Below are positions 27,708 to 36,426 of a stretch of 64,000 bases of DNA, piece by piece; position 1 is the stretch's first letter; the number at the start of each line of letters is the position of its first letter. The notes under the pieces are model-generated. The model searched no databases and was not told the origin of the DNA. It worked only from the letters and a program-made list of their open reading frames with translations. Made by a program: the position numbers and the translations under genes. The stretch is from Brasilonema angustatum HA4187-MV1. Its GTDB lineage: Bacteria > Cyanobacteriota > Cyanobacteriia > Cyanobacteriales > Nostocaceae. The stretch is taken from contig JAHHGV010000032.1 in NCBI GenBank assembly GCA_019359695.1, forward strand, positions 47,420-111,419. Direction: 5' to 3'.

Positions 27708-27790
27708 GGTTCAAATCGAAAGCTTACTTCTCATTGAACCGCAACTTACCTAGTAACACATTAACGTCACATTTTTAAGGAGAAACTCAC
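27708..27790 (+). promoter_or_regulatory. Conserved structured leader, copy L2
   Basis: GGTTCAAATC and ATTGAACC close the stem; the inner part GAAAG-CTTA-CTTCTC differs from L1 but still pairs partly. It is followed by AACTTACCTAGTAACAC, TCACA and AAGGAGA before the ATG at 27791. Confidence 0.7.
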
Positions 27791-28402
27791 ATGGCGATCA
27801 TCAACGGTACTGAGTACAACGACACACTCAATGGCACCGAGTACGCTGATTCAATTTACGCCAAGGGTGGCAATGACAAGGTTTACGCCAAGGGCGGCAA
27901 CGATTACGTAGATGGCTGGTACGGTGACGATTACATTGATGGCGGCGCTGGCAACGATACCCTGTATGGTTGGTACGGCAACGACACCCTAGACGGTTGG
28001 ACAGGTGACGACAAACTCTACGGGGAAGCCGGAAACGACACCCTGTATGGTTACAACGGTAATGACTACCTCAACGGTGGTTCTGGCAATGACAAGCTAT
28101 ATGGTGAAGCAGGCAACGACACCTTAGAAGGTGGTTATGGTAACGACCACCTCTGGGGTGGTGCTGGCGCAGATAAATTTGTCTTCAACTCCAAGTTTGA
28201 AGGCATTGACATCATCAAAGACTTTAGCTACGTGGAGGGCGACAAAATCCAAATTTCTAAATCTGGGTTTGGCGCGAGTTCCACCAGCCAGTTTAGCTAC
28301 AACTCCAACAATGGTGCGTTGTCCTTCCAAGGAACTCAATTCGCTACCATTGAGAACAAGCCAGCTGGTTTCTTAACCAGTCTCGATATTGCTCTGGTTT
28401 AA
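27791..28402 (+). CDS. RTX-type calcium-binding secreted protein 2
   Basis: 203 residues, a tandem paralogue of the first RTX protein with fewer nonapeptide repeats (about residues 15-125). The C-terminal 95 residues differ at only a few positions from protein 1. There is no signal peptide; the secretion signal is expected in the C-terminal region (GFLTSLDIALV). Leader, ribosome site and 3' flank are all shared with gene 1, so the whole unit was duplicated and the repeat number then changed. Confidence 0.9.
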   Translation: MAIINGTEYNDTLNGTEYADSIYAKGGNDKVYAKGGNDYVDGWYGDDYIDGGAGNDTLYGWYGNDTLDGWTGDDKLYGEAGNDTLYGYNGNDYLNGGSGNDKLYGEAGNDTLEGGYGNDHLWGGAGADKFVFNSKFEGIDIIKDFSYVEGDKIQISKSGFGASSTSQFSYNSNNGALSFQGTQFATIENKPAGFLTSLDIALV

Positions 28403-28413
28403 GGCCATGTTGA

Positions 28414-28446
28414 TGTCAACTTCTGTTCATTAGGTTGACAACCTAG
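28414..28446. repeat. Inverted repeat after RTX gene 2
   Basis: TGTCAAC and GTTGACA with the overlapping TAGGTTG-A-CAACCTA palindrome, as after RTX gene 1, followed by GGGGCGCGGCGATCGCCGCG. It is probably an mRNA 3' hairpin, but no clear T-run follows. Confidence 0.6.
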
Positions 28447-28698
28447 GGGCGCGGCGATCGCCGCGCTTCTACAATGGATTTTCCTTACACTATTTGTACT
28501 CATCCTAACTATGCGTTCAGAAATAAATTTCCTGGGTAATAGTGAAAGTATGCAATTCTGTGACGATATCAAGAGTTACACACTATACACTTGTTTTACA
28601 GTAAAAAAGATTTAGGGATACCCAACCTTTTTCTCTTGAATCTTAACTTGAAGCACAGCGACAGAGAATTGCCAATAAACTTTTAACAGGTCTAGAAA

Positions 28699-28780
28699 GG
28701 TTCAAATCAGAGGTTTACCCTCTGATTGAACCAAAACTTACCTAAATACACATCAACTCACACCTTTGTAAGGAAGAGCT
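28699..28780 (+). promoter_or_regulatory. Conserved structured leader, copy L3
   Basis: GGTTCAAATCAGAGG-TTTA-CCCTCTGATTGAACC is the strongest of the three hairpins. It is followed by AACTTACCTAAATACAC, ACTCACACC and AAGGA. Unlike L1 and L2, no ATG follows at the expected distance; the next clear gene begins at 28939. Confidence 0.65.
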
Positions 28781-28938
28781 GACTTTATAGATAATATGGT
28801 ACCACTTATTGACCAACAGTGGCTGTATTTAGACAAAGATTGTAGTTTTTGTAAAAAATCGCTTGATTCACCAGCAAATCCTTAAAAAGTCATTAAAAAG
28901 ACAACAAGCAACAGTTAAATTTACATTATGAAGGAGTC

Positions 28939-29757
28939 ATGCAGGATATGGGTTATGCGCTAGAAATTGGTAATCAGACTATGACTGGTGAGGAACTGAT
29001 TCCTCTGCTCATTCAATATCAGATGCTGCCACAACTGTTGCGGGAGATGATTATTGAAGGTGCCATTGCATCCATAACCTGCACCCGAGAAGAAACAGCT
29101 GCCGCTTGTCAGCAGTTCTTAAAACAGCATCAAATAAATAGCGCCGCTGAACACGAAGCATGGCTCAAACGTTACGGTATTAACCATCCTCAATTCCAAG
29201 CATTAGCAACCCGCAGATTAAGAATTGAGAAATTCCAGCGGGCGACTTGGGGACACAAACTGGAATCTTACTTTCTCCAGCGCAAAAAGCAGCTTGATCA
29301 AGTTATATATTCCATGATTAGAACCCAAGACGCAGGCGTTGTCCAAGAGCTGTATTTTCGCATTCTAGGTGGTGAGCAAAGCTTTGCAGAACTTGCTCAC
29401 AACTACTCCACTGGACCAGAAGCAGAAAAAGGCGGACTCATTGGACCTGTTGAATTAGGGACGTTACACCCAGGTTTAGCAAAGCAACTCCAAGTCAGTC
29501 AACCAGGACAACTTTGGCATCCCGCGCCCTTTAGTGAGTGTTTCGTGATTGTACGCTTAGAAAAATTTATTCCCGTACAGTTAGACGCATTTATGCGCCA
29601 GCGTTTGTTACGGGAATTGTTTGAAGGCTGGCTGCAAGAACAAATTAACCAATTGCCAGATGCAGACAAAGCTTGGATGGGAACAACTCGCAAACAACCA
29701 CAGGCAAAATCTGCGAACGCACCTGGCGCACCTCCCGGAGGGAGCATCGCCGCCTAG
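28939..29757 (+). CDS. Parvulin-type peptidylprolyl isomerase (SurA/PrsA-like)
   Basis: 272 residues. An N-terminal helical chaperone-like part (about 1-125) is followed by a parvulin domain (about 125-225) with FAELAHNYSTGPEAEKGG and GLIGPVELGTLHPGL. No signal peptide is evident, so it probably acts in the cytosol on export substrates. Its position between RTX cargo and exporter suggests it assists secretion. The Pro/Gly-rich C-terminus (NAPGAPPGGSIAA) is encoded by repeat-like GC-rich DNA. AAGGAG lies only two bases from the first ATG, so the ATG at 28948 may be the true start. Confidence 0.85.
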   Translation: MQDMGYALEIGNQTMTGEELIPLLIQYQMLPQLLREMIIEGAIASITCTREETAAACQQFLKQHQINSAAEHEAWLKRYGINHPQFQALATRRLRIEKFQRATWGHKLESYFLQRKKQLDQVIYSMIRTQDAGVVQELYFRILGGEQSFAELAHNYSTGPEAEKGGLIGPVELGTLHPGLAKQLQVSQPGQLWHPAPFSECFVIVRLEKFIPVQLDAFMRQRLLRELFEGWLQEQINQLPDADKAWMGTTRKQPQAKSANAPGAPPGGSIAA

Positions 29758-29775
29758 AAGCGAGCAGGGGTAGTA

Positions 29776-29864
29776 ATACCAATTCAAAATTCAAAATTAA
29801 GAAAGCTTAAGATAACGAGGGTTTGAAACTGTGTATCTGTCGCATTCTTTTTTCAAATTGGTAT
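29776..29864. mobile_element. MITE-like element (ends ATACCAATT / AATTGGTAT)
   Basis: 89-bp element with 9-bp perfect terminal inverted repeats and no ORF, just upstream of the exporter gene. Its right 32 bases occur as a perfect inverted copy at 34899-34930. Confidence 0.65.
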
Positions 29865-29886
29865 AAAGAGAGATTTTAAAAAATTC

Positions 29887-32850
29887 GTGTTGAATATGAT
29901 CACAAATACTTCTATTGATATTAAAGAATTTTTTACAGATGTATTTCCTTTCAAACATCTACCTGAGAATGTATTAGAAAATCTATTAACAAAAGTACAA
30001 TTTTTACGCTATCGCATGGGACAAGTGATAGCAACACGGGAAGCTATGCCTGAGCAGATTAGCATTATCTACTCTGGACAAGCCCGCCTCTTAGGCTTCG
30101 ACAAGCGCACAGAAAAACCTGACACTTTGAAGTTGCTGCAACCAGGAGAAGTTGTGGGTTGGGTGAGTCATGTGCGGGCTGTAGCTTGTGAAACAGCGAT
30201 CGCCTCCACAGAAGTAATTTGCTTTAATCTCGCGATCGCCGATTTTCTCAGTCTCCTCAAGCAGGAGTCGGCTTTTGCAAAGGCGTTGCACCAAAATGCA
30301 GCTTTAGTAGAAGTGCATGAATTGTTGGGCGAAGAACTGAGTCGGCGGGCTGATGGCAAAACTGATTTAGTTAGACTATCGCGAACTGCTTGGGAAGATG
30401 CTATTGTGCTCACACTTGGTGCGGGGAAAGTATCCAAAAGGCCATTAGACCCCCAACGGCTGTGGCTGGTTAGCAGTGATTCTCTGGCTGAGTTTCCGGT
30501 AGGTAGCTGTTTAGAGTTGGATAGCAACCCCAAACTGTACCTCAACGCAACTATGCGTCTGGTGGGTTTACCCAAATCTTTGTTCCCAGCACTACCAGAA
30601 AGCCCAGCAACGCTAATAACAGCAGATTCTTGGCTAGGAGAAATTCCTTACGCCCCAGAGATTGCCACAAAACCAGAATCAGCCAAGCAGTCTAAAGGGA
30701 CAAAATACCCCTATATTCGGGCACGAGGTCCGGTGGATGCATCCTTGGCATGTTTCCAAATGTTGAGTCAGTATTTTAATATTCCTTTCCGCCGAGATAT
30801 GCTGCGACGGGTTGTGACAAAACAGTATGAACACAGCAGCAGTATATCTCTGCAATTTTGCGCTGCAGTAGTAGAGTTGATGGGGTTGACAACCCAAATA
30901 GTCAAGATTCCCGCATCTGCTGTCAGCCGCTTGCAACCTCCGGTGATGATTTCCTGGCAAGATAGTTTTGCCATCATCTACAAAACCAGCAACCAGGAAT
31001 TATTAATCGCGGTTCCCGAAATGGGACTGATACGCCGCAAATCACGAGACTTTGCCGAAACCTGGGGACAAGCAGGCGAAGTGCTGCTGCTGCAACCGAC
31101 AAAAGAAACGCCTAAGTCGCGGTTTGGTCTTTCGTGGTTTGTGCCTGCATTACGTCGCCACCGTAAGGTATTGATTGAAGTGCTAATTGCTTCTATCGTG
31201 GTGCAAATTTTTGGATTGGTGAATCCCTTGGTGACACAGGTGATTATCGACAAAGTGCTGGTTGGTAACAGCCCCGATACCCTGACAGTTTTTGGTATCT
31301 TTTTGATTGTGGTGTCGGTGGTGGAAGCGGTACTCACTAATGTCCGCACTCATTTGTTTGTGGATACTACTAACCGCATTGACTTATCGCTAGGTTCTGA
31401 AGTCATTAATCACCTGTTGCGTCTGCCCTTATCTTATTTTGATCGTCGTCCCGTGGGCGACTTGGCTACGCGAATCAATGAACTCGAACACATCCGTTCT
31501 TTCTTGACAGGTACGGCTTTAACGGTGGTGATGGATGCGGTGTTTTCAGTGATCTACATCTTTGTGATGGGGATTTATAGCTGGCTGCTGTCTTTAGTCG
31601 CACTGGCAACAGTACCGCTGTTTGCCTTGTTAAACCTGTTGGTTTCTCCAGTCATGCGGCGACAGTTGCATGAAAAAGCCGAACGCAACGCCGAGACACA
31701 CTCCTACTTGGTGGAAGTGATGGCGGGGATGCAGACAGTCAAGGCGCAAAATTTGGAGATGCGATCGCGTTGGCAATGGCAAGAACGCTACGCCCGATAT
31801 ATCAGTGCTGGCTTCAAGACTATTTCTACTCAAACGACTGCTGGTTCTTTAAGCAATTTCCTCAATAAACTTTCCAGTCTATTGGTGCTGTGGGTGGGAG
31901 CATATCTTGTCCTCAACGGGCAACTCACCTTAGGACAACTCATCGCTTTTCGCATCATTTCCAACTATGTCACCAGCCCTCTGCTACGCTTAGTGCAACT
32001 ATGGCAAAATTTCCAAGAAACTGCCCTGTCTCTAGAACGTCTCAGCGATATTCTCGACTCACCCCAAGAAACAGAAGGTGAACGTCAAAATATCCTTATG
32101 CCTGCCATTCAAGGGAACGTCCGCTACGAAAATCTCTCCTTCGGCTTTCGTGCAAATGCTCCTTTGCAACTGACCAACATTAACCTAGATTTCCCTGCTG
32201 GTTCCTTTGTAGGCGTTGTCGGTCAAAGTGGTTCTGGGAAAAGTACACTGCTAAAATTGCTACAAAGACTTTATGAACCCAAGTCAGGGAAAATCTTGAT
32301 AGATGGTTACGACATCAGCAAAGTGGAACTTTATTCTTTGCGGCGTCAGGTTGGGATGGTGCTACAAGATACCTTGTTGTTTGACGGGACAGTGCGAGAA
32401 AACATTGCTTTAGCGTATCCTGATGCTAGTGATGAAGAGATTATTACTGCTGCCAAGATTGCTTATGCTCATGATTTTATCATGTCATTGCCCAACGGCT
32501 ACAACACATCTGTGGGTGAGCGGGGTTCAGGGCTTTCTGGGGGACAAAGACAAAGGATTGCGATCGCCCGCACCGTCCTGCAAAATCCCCAATTGCTTAT
32601 CCTTGATGAAGCCACAAGCGCTTTAGACTACAATGCAGAAGCACAAGTCTGCCGCAACTTGGCGTCAGCCTTCAAAGACATTACAGTGTTTTTTATAACT
32701 CACCGATTAAGTAGCATCCGCAATGCCGACGTGATTCTGATGATGGATCAAGGCGCAGTGGTGGAACAGGGAACCCACGCAGAATTAATGTCGCTCAAAG
32801 GTTATTACTACTGTTTGTATCAGCAACAAGAGGCAGGGGGGAGGGAGTGA
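29887..32850 (+). CDS. Type I secretion ABC exporter with cNMP-binding and C39-like domains
   Basis: 987 residues. Residues about 15-130 are a cyclic-nucleotide-binding-like domain. Residues about 280-400 are a C39 peptidase-like domain in which the catalytic Cys is missing (DASLACF where active enzymes have DCGxAC), so it is likely a substrate-docking domain as in HlyB. Six membrane helices follow (about 420-700). The ATPase domain has VVGQSGSGKSTLL, LSGGQRQRIAIA and LLILDEATSALD. It drives export of RTX proteins together with HlyD. The start is GTG at 29887 or ATG at 29896. Confidence 0.92.
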   Translation: MLNMITNTSIDIKEFFTDVFPFKHLPENVLENLLTKVQFLRYRMGQVIATREAMPEQISIIYSGQARLLGFDKRTEKPDTLKLLQPGEVVGWVSHVRAVACETAIASTEVICFNLAIADFLSLLKQESAFAKALHQNAALVEVHELLGEELSRRADGKTDLVRLSRTAWEDAIVLTLGAGKVSKRPLDPQRLWLVSSDSLAEFPVGSCLELDSNPKLYLNATMRLVGLPKSLFPALPESPATLITADSWLGEIPYAPEIATKPESAKQSKGTKYPYIRARGPVDASLACFQMLSQYFNIPFRRDMLRRVVTKQYEHSSSISLQFCAAVVELMGLTTQIVKIPASAVSRLQPPVMISWQDSFAIIYKTSNQELLIAVPEMGLIRRKSRDFAETWGQAGEVLLLQPTKETPKSRFGLSWFVPALRRHRKVLIEVLIASIVVQIFGLVNPLVTQVIIDKVLVGNSPDTLTVFGIFLIVVSVVEAVLTNVRTHLFVDTTNRIDLSLGSEVINHLLRLPLSYFDRRPVGDLATRINELEHIRSFLTGTALTVVMDAVFSVIYIFVMGIYSWLLSLVALATVPLFALLNLLVSPVMRRQLHEKAERNAETHSYLVEVMAGMQTVKAQNLEMRSRWQWQERYARYISAGFKTISTQTTAGSLSNFLNKLSSLLVLWVGAYLVLNGQLTLGQLIAFRIISNYVTSPLLRLVQLWQNFQETALSLERLSDILDSPQETEGERQNILMPAIQGNVRYENLSFGFRANAPLQLTNINLDFPAGSFVGVVGQSGSGKSTLLKLLQRLYEPKSGKILIDGYDISKVELYSLRRQVGMVLQDTLLFDGTVRENIALAYPDASDEEIITAAKIAYAHDFIMSLPNGYNTSVGERGSGLSGGQRQRIAIARTVLQNPQLLILDEATSALDYNAEAQVCRNLASAFKDITVFFITHRLSSIRNADVILMMDQGAVVEQGTHAELMSLKGYYYCLYQQQEAGGRE

Positions 32851-32863
32851 GGGAAAGAGGGAG

Positions 32864-33313
32864 TTATTTGTTGTTATTGGGAGGGATGATCCATTGATGT
32901 GAGTTGTGAATCATTGAAACTAGCATATCGAGAATTGAATTATAGATTTTGTAGAGTTCTCGTCCAGCTTCAACATCTAAATAATTGCATTTAACAGCAA
33001 ATTCAATCCATGTTTGACTTTCGGCTGCTTCAGATGAAGAATCGGTTAACTTGGCTACAAATGCAGCTTCATACATACGCTTACGCCATGCTTCCGCTAA
33101 ATTAGCACAGACAGACCGTGACGAGCGACGAATTTGATCAGTCATAGAATATCTTTCTTCAACAGGAAACTTTTTAGATAATTCAAAAATTTTCATGGCT
33201 CCTTCAAATGCTAAGTTATAAACCTCTAAATCATTCTGATTTTTTATAGATGTTCTTATCATTTTTATTTCATTCTTAACAAATTCTACTGTACGCATCA
33301 TTCTTAAATTCAT
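32864..33313 (-). CDS. Four-helix-bundle protein (23S rRNA intervening-sequence type)
   Basis: About 149 residues. The core NDLEVYNLAFEGAMKIFELS, then DQIRRSSRSVCANLAEAW and EAAESQTWIEFAVKCNYL is diagnostic of the IVP/Avd-like four-helix-bundle family. I chose the ATG at 33313 because GAGGAAG lies eight bases upstream. The function is unknown; relatives occur in rRNA intervening sequences or as diversity-generating retroelement accessory proteins, and neither context is present. It sits between the exporter and HlyD on the opposite strand and breaks their operon. Confidence 0.85.
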   Translation of the reverse strand: MNLRMMRTVEFVKNEIKMIRTSIKNQNDLEVYNLAFEGAMKIFELSKKFPVEERYSMTDQIRRSSRSVCANLAEAWRKRMYEAAFVAKLTDSSSEAAESQTWIEFAVKCNYLDVEAGRELYKIYNSILDMLVSMIHNSHQWIIPPNNNK

Positions 33314-33365
33314 CAAGATAACTTCCTCAATTCCACACTTACTCTTCATAAAAACAAGGCAAAAT

Positions 33366-34883
33366 ATGAGCATTAATAATGGAAAAGCTAATTCCCCTAC
33401 ACCCTCACTCCCTCCCTCCCCCTCTTCCCCTCCCTCCCTCCCTCAATTTGACCAGCCTGTTATTCTAGAACAATCTCCTATTTGGTCACGAACTATCGCC
33501 TGGGGAATTACTGGTGTTACCATTTTTACAGTCATTTGGGCATCGGTGTTTAAAATTGATGAGGCAATTCCCGCTAGTGGTAAGCTAGAACCACAAGGTG
33601 CAGTCACCGATATTCAGGCTCCTGTTGGTGGTGTTGTCAAGCTGATTCACGTTAAAGATGGTGAGCAAGTCAAGAAAGGTCAACTGCTGATTAGCCTAGA
33701 ACAAACCACGGCACAGGCACAGCTTATATCATTCCAAAAAAATCGCGCCGCCTTACTGCAAGAAAACGAATTTTACCGCCGCCATCTCACGCAGCGTGTC
33801 TCACCAATCTTCAACCATGAGGCAACACTCAAAATTCGACCAGAAATCGCCTCCTTAACCCAGAGTCGCGCCGCAATAGTTGCTGAAAATCAGGTTTATC
33901 GATCGCAGTTAAACGGTTCTACTACAGGAGTTGTTCTAACTCAAGATCAACAATTGCGCTTGCGAAGTCGCCAGTTGGATTTCAGTTCGCGCTTGGCTGA
34001 CACTCAGTTAGAAAAGGAAAAGACGCAAGATAAATTGAGCCAAAACCAGTTAGAGTTAGCCAGTGCTAAAGATGTGCTGGCAATTAATCAAAAAATTCTC
34101 AACGATATGGAACCGGTGATGAAAGCGGGCGCGTTACCCCGGATGAGGTTCTTGACACAGCGGCAGGAAGTTCTCAAATCCCAGGCAGAGGTTGTCCGAT
34201 TGACGAGAGAACAGCAGCAATTAAAGTTAGCAATTACTCAGGCACAAGAAAAACTTCGTAATACTGAGGCTTTATCCAAAGAAGACATACTGTCACGAAT
34301 GACGGCAAATGACAAGAGCATCGCTGAAATTGACAGCCAACTTACCAAGGTAATTCTAGAAAACCAAAAAAAAATCAACGAGATTGACAGCCAAATAAGT
34401 CAGACGCAATCTACCTTGAAATATCAGAAAATAACCTCTCCGGTGGAGGGCACTGTTTTTGAACTCAAAGCCAAGACTCCAGGATTTGTGGTTAACTCTA
34501 GCGAACCAATTCTGAAAATTGTTCCTAAAGATAACTTAGTTGCCAAAGTCTACATCACCAACCGCGACATCGGCTTTGTCAAAGAAGGACAGAATGTCGA
34601 TGTGAGAATTGATTCGTTTCCTTTCCAACAGTATGGTGATATCAAGGGCGAGCTCATTTCAATTGGTTCAGATGCTTTACCTCCAGACCAAGTTTATAAT
34701 TTCTACCGTTTTCCTGCAAAAGTGCGCTTGGATAGACAAACAGTGTTGATTCATGACCGTCAACTCCCACTGCAATCAGGTATGTCAATTAATGCTAATA
34801 TCAAATTGCGTCAGCGCACTATTATGAGTATCTTCACTGATTTCTTTATGCAAAAAGCTGAAAGCTTGAAGTTCATTCGGTGA
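33366..34883 (+). CDS. HlyD-family membrane fusion protein
   Basis: 505 residues. One membrane helix (about residues 40-62: WGITGVTIFTVIWASVF) follows a Pro/Ser-rich N-terminal tail coded by CCTCCCT-type heptamers. Biotinyl-lipoyl halves are seen in QAPVGGVVKLIHVKDGEQV and in ITSPVEGTVFELK, separated by long coiled coils (about 110-330). A beta-barrel domain with VDVRIDSFPFQQYGDIKG closes the protein. It links the ABC exporter to an outer-membrane TolC-like channel that is not in this window. Confidence 0.92.
   Translation: MSINNGKANSPTPSLPPSPSSPPSLPQFDQPVILEQSPIWSRTIAWGITGVTIFTVIWASVFKIDEAIPASGKLEPQGAVTDIQAPVGGVVKLIHVKDGEQVKKGQLLISLEQTTAQAQLISFQKNRAALLQENEFYRRHLTQRVSPIFNHEATLKIRPEIASLTQSRAAIVAENQVYRSQLNGSTTGVVLTQDQQLRLRSRQLDFSSRLADTQLEKEKTQDKLSQNQLELASAKDVLAINQKILNDMEPVMKAGALPRMRFLTQRQEVLKSQAEVVRLTREQQQLKLAITQAQEKLRNTEALSKEDILSRMTANDKSIAEIDSQLTKVILENQKKINEIDSQISQTQSTLKYQKITSPVEGTVFELKAKTPGFVVNSSEPILKIVPKDNLVAKVYITNRDIGFVKEGQNVDVRIDSFPFQQYGDIKGELISIGSDALPPDQVYNFYRFPAKVRLDRQTVLIHDRQLPLQSGMSINANIKLRQRTIMSIFTDFFMQKAESLKFIR
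33399..33446. repeat. CT-rich heptamer STRR at the 5' end of hlyD
   Basis: CTCCCTC/CCTCCCC-type units encode the PSLPPSPSSPPSLP tail. The complementary kind of repeat (GGGGGAGGGAGTGAGGG) lies at 32837-32865 at the other side of the inserted four-helix gene. Confidence 0.8.
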
Positions 34884-34898
34884 AACAATAGCACTGTC

Positions 34899-34930
34899 TT
34901 ATACCAATTTGAAAAAAGAATGCGACAGAT
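34899..34930. repeat. 32-bp perfect inverted copy of 29835-29866
   Basis: TTATACCAATTTGAAAAAAG continuing to GCGACAGAT is the exact reverse complement of 29835-29866. It also forms the left end of a longer repeat that closes at 35042 with AATGGTATTA, like other ATACCAATT-type elements. Confidence 0.85.
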
Positions 34931-35093
34931 GAAAAGCTAAAAGCGATTACCAGTAAGTCTTTTACAATCCAAAATCCGTCTTGAAAAGCTTTGAGCGGAG
35001 GAAACCTCCGCTCAAACTTTTCGCAAAATCCAAAATCCAAAATGGTATTAGTTAGGAGATACCCGGAGGGTGCTGTCAGTCACCTCAGATTCC

Positions 35094-36425
35094 TCAACTC
35101 ATTAAAAAGTCACGCAGTTGCTTGCCAATTGCCTCAAGGGAAAAGCACTCCGCTGCCCGACACCGCGCACGCTTGCTGAGTTCGTGTCGCCAAGTTTCGT
35201 TGTCGAGGACACGAGCGAGGGCTAAAGCGAGCGCCATTGAGTCGCCACGCGGTACCACTAACCCCCCCGACGCTTCGCCACCCTCCAGGATATCGGTTAC
35301 TCCAGGCGCATCAGTTGCTACTATGGGTAAACCACAGGACATAGCTTCGATAGGCGCTACGGGAAAACCTTCATGTCGAGAAGAGAGAGTATAAACATCA
35401 GCAGCCGACAGATAACGTAGAATTGTAGTGCGATCGCGCACATACTCATCTCTCCACATCACCCCCGACAGTTGCATCTGGGCAATACGTTGGCGCAACT
35501 TGTCTGCATCAGTACCTGTTCCTACAAGCACCAGTCGCAAGTCTCGTTCAGGGCGATCTGCGCTCCGCGCAGCAGCGAAGCTATCACGCAAAACCTGTTC
35601 CCATGCTTCTAGTAAAATATCCAATCCCTTGCGGTGTATATCAATGCGTCCGTGACATACTACTACCTGAGCATCGTGTGGGATGCCTAGCGCTGCCCTA
35701 GCTTCAGCACGATCAATTGCCTGCCAATTCGCTACATCTATTGGGTTAAAAATCCGTGCCAGTTTTGCAGATGGTACACCGTAGTGGGACTGTACCCGCT
35801 GCACCTCGGTTTGGGTAGCCACAATCAAACCAGCGCAAGCCCGTATTGTGAGAGGGCGCAAAGGACGTTCCAAGCGCGAGAGTTGAAAGTCACCTCCTTG
35901 GAAAGTGGCAAACACTGGCAAACGCATCAATTGCCCCAACAATACGCAAGCGTCAAAGCGAGCATATTCGTACTCTTGGCAGAGAATAGCTTGGCAACCT
36001 TCGCGTCGCAGTTCACGGGCTAGTTCGATTAATGGTGTAGCCAAGTAAGGAGCTACATCCCTTAGCACTGCATACAAGCGCTGACGAACTCCATGCACAT
36101 CCCCGAAAACATCCTTAACAGTCCATCCATAGGGGTTAAGCATCGGACGACGAATAACTTGATAAATCTTGGGAACTGGTAATACACAGATAGTCGCACC
36201 TGTAGGCGCGTGAATGTAGCGCATCGGTTCAGTGACATGAGCGGAAATACAAAACAATACTGTCCGCACACCAGCCAGCTTCAAAGCCTCAATGTATCCG
36301 AACAACCAGCCGCCTGTCATCTCTTTGCAGAACGCCTCGAAAGAAACACCAATGCTATCCAAAAAATCTTCAATTAAGTCGCCCCAATGTAGTAAAGCGA
36401 TCGCTGGTTGTGGCTGGGTGTTCAT
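35094..36425 (-). CDS. GT4-family glycosyltransferase
   Basis: 443 residues of GT-B type. The C-terminal nucleotide-sugar-binding half includes VVCHGRIDIHRKGLDILLEA and the EX7E-type motif HEGFPVAPIEAMSCGLP, then VVPRGDSMALA. The acceptor and sugar are unknown. It is the last gene of the minus-strand glycan cluster, starting one base after the methyltransferase stop. Confidence 0.88.
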   Translation of the reverse strand: MNTQPQPAIALLHWGDLIEDFLDSIGVSFEAFCKEMTGGWLFGYIEALKLAGVRTVLFCISAHVTEPMRYIHAPTGATICVLPVPKIYQVIRRPMLNPYGWTVKDVFGDVHGVRQRLYAVLRDVAPYLATPLIELARELRREGCQAILCQEYEYARFDACVLLGQLMRLPVFATFQGGDFQLSRLERPLRPLTIRACAGLIVATQTEVQRVQSHYGVPSAKLARIFNPIDVANWQAIDRAEARAALGIPHDAQVVVCHGRIDIHRKGLDILLEAWEQVLRDSFAAARSADRPERDLRLVLVGTGTDADKLRQRIAQMQLSGVMWRDEYVRDRTTILRYLSAADVYTLSSRHEGFPVAPIEAMSCGLPIVATDAPGVTDILEGGEASGGLVVPRGDSMALALALARVLDNETWRHELSKRARCRAAECFSLEAIGKQLRDFLMS

Positions 36426-36426
36426 T

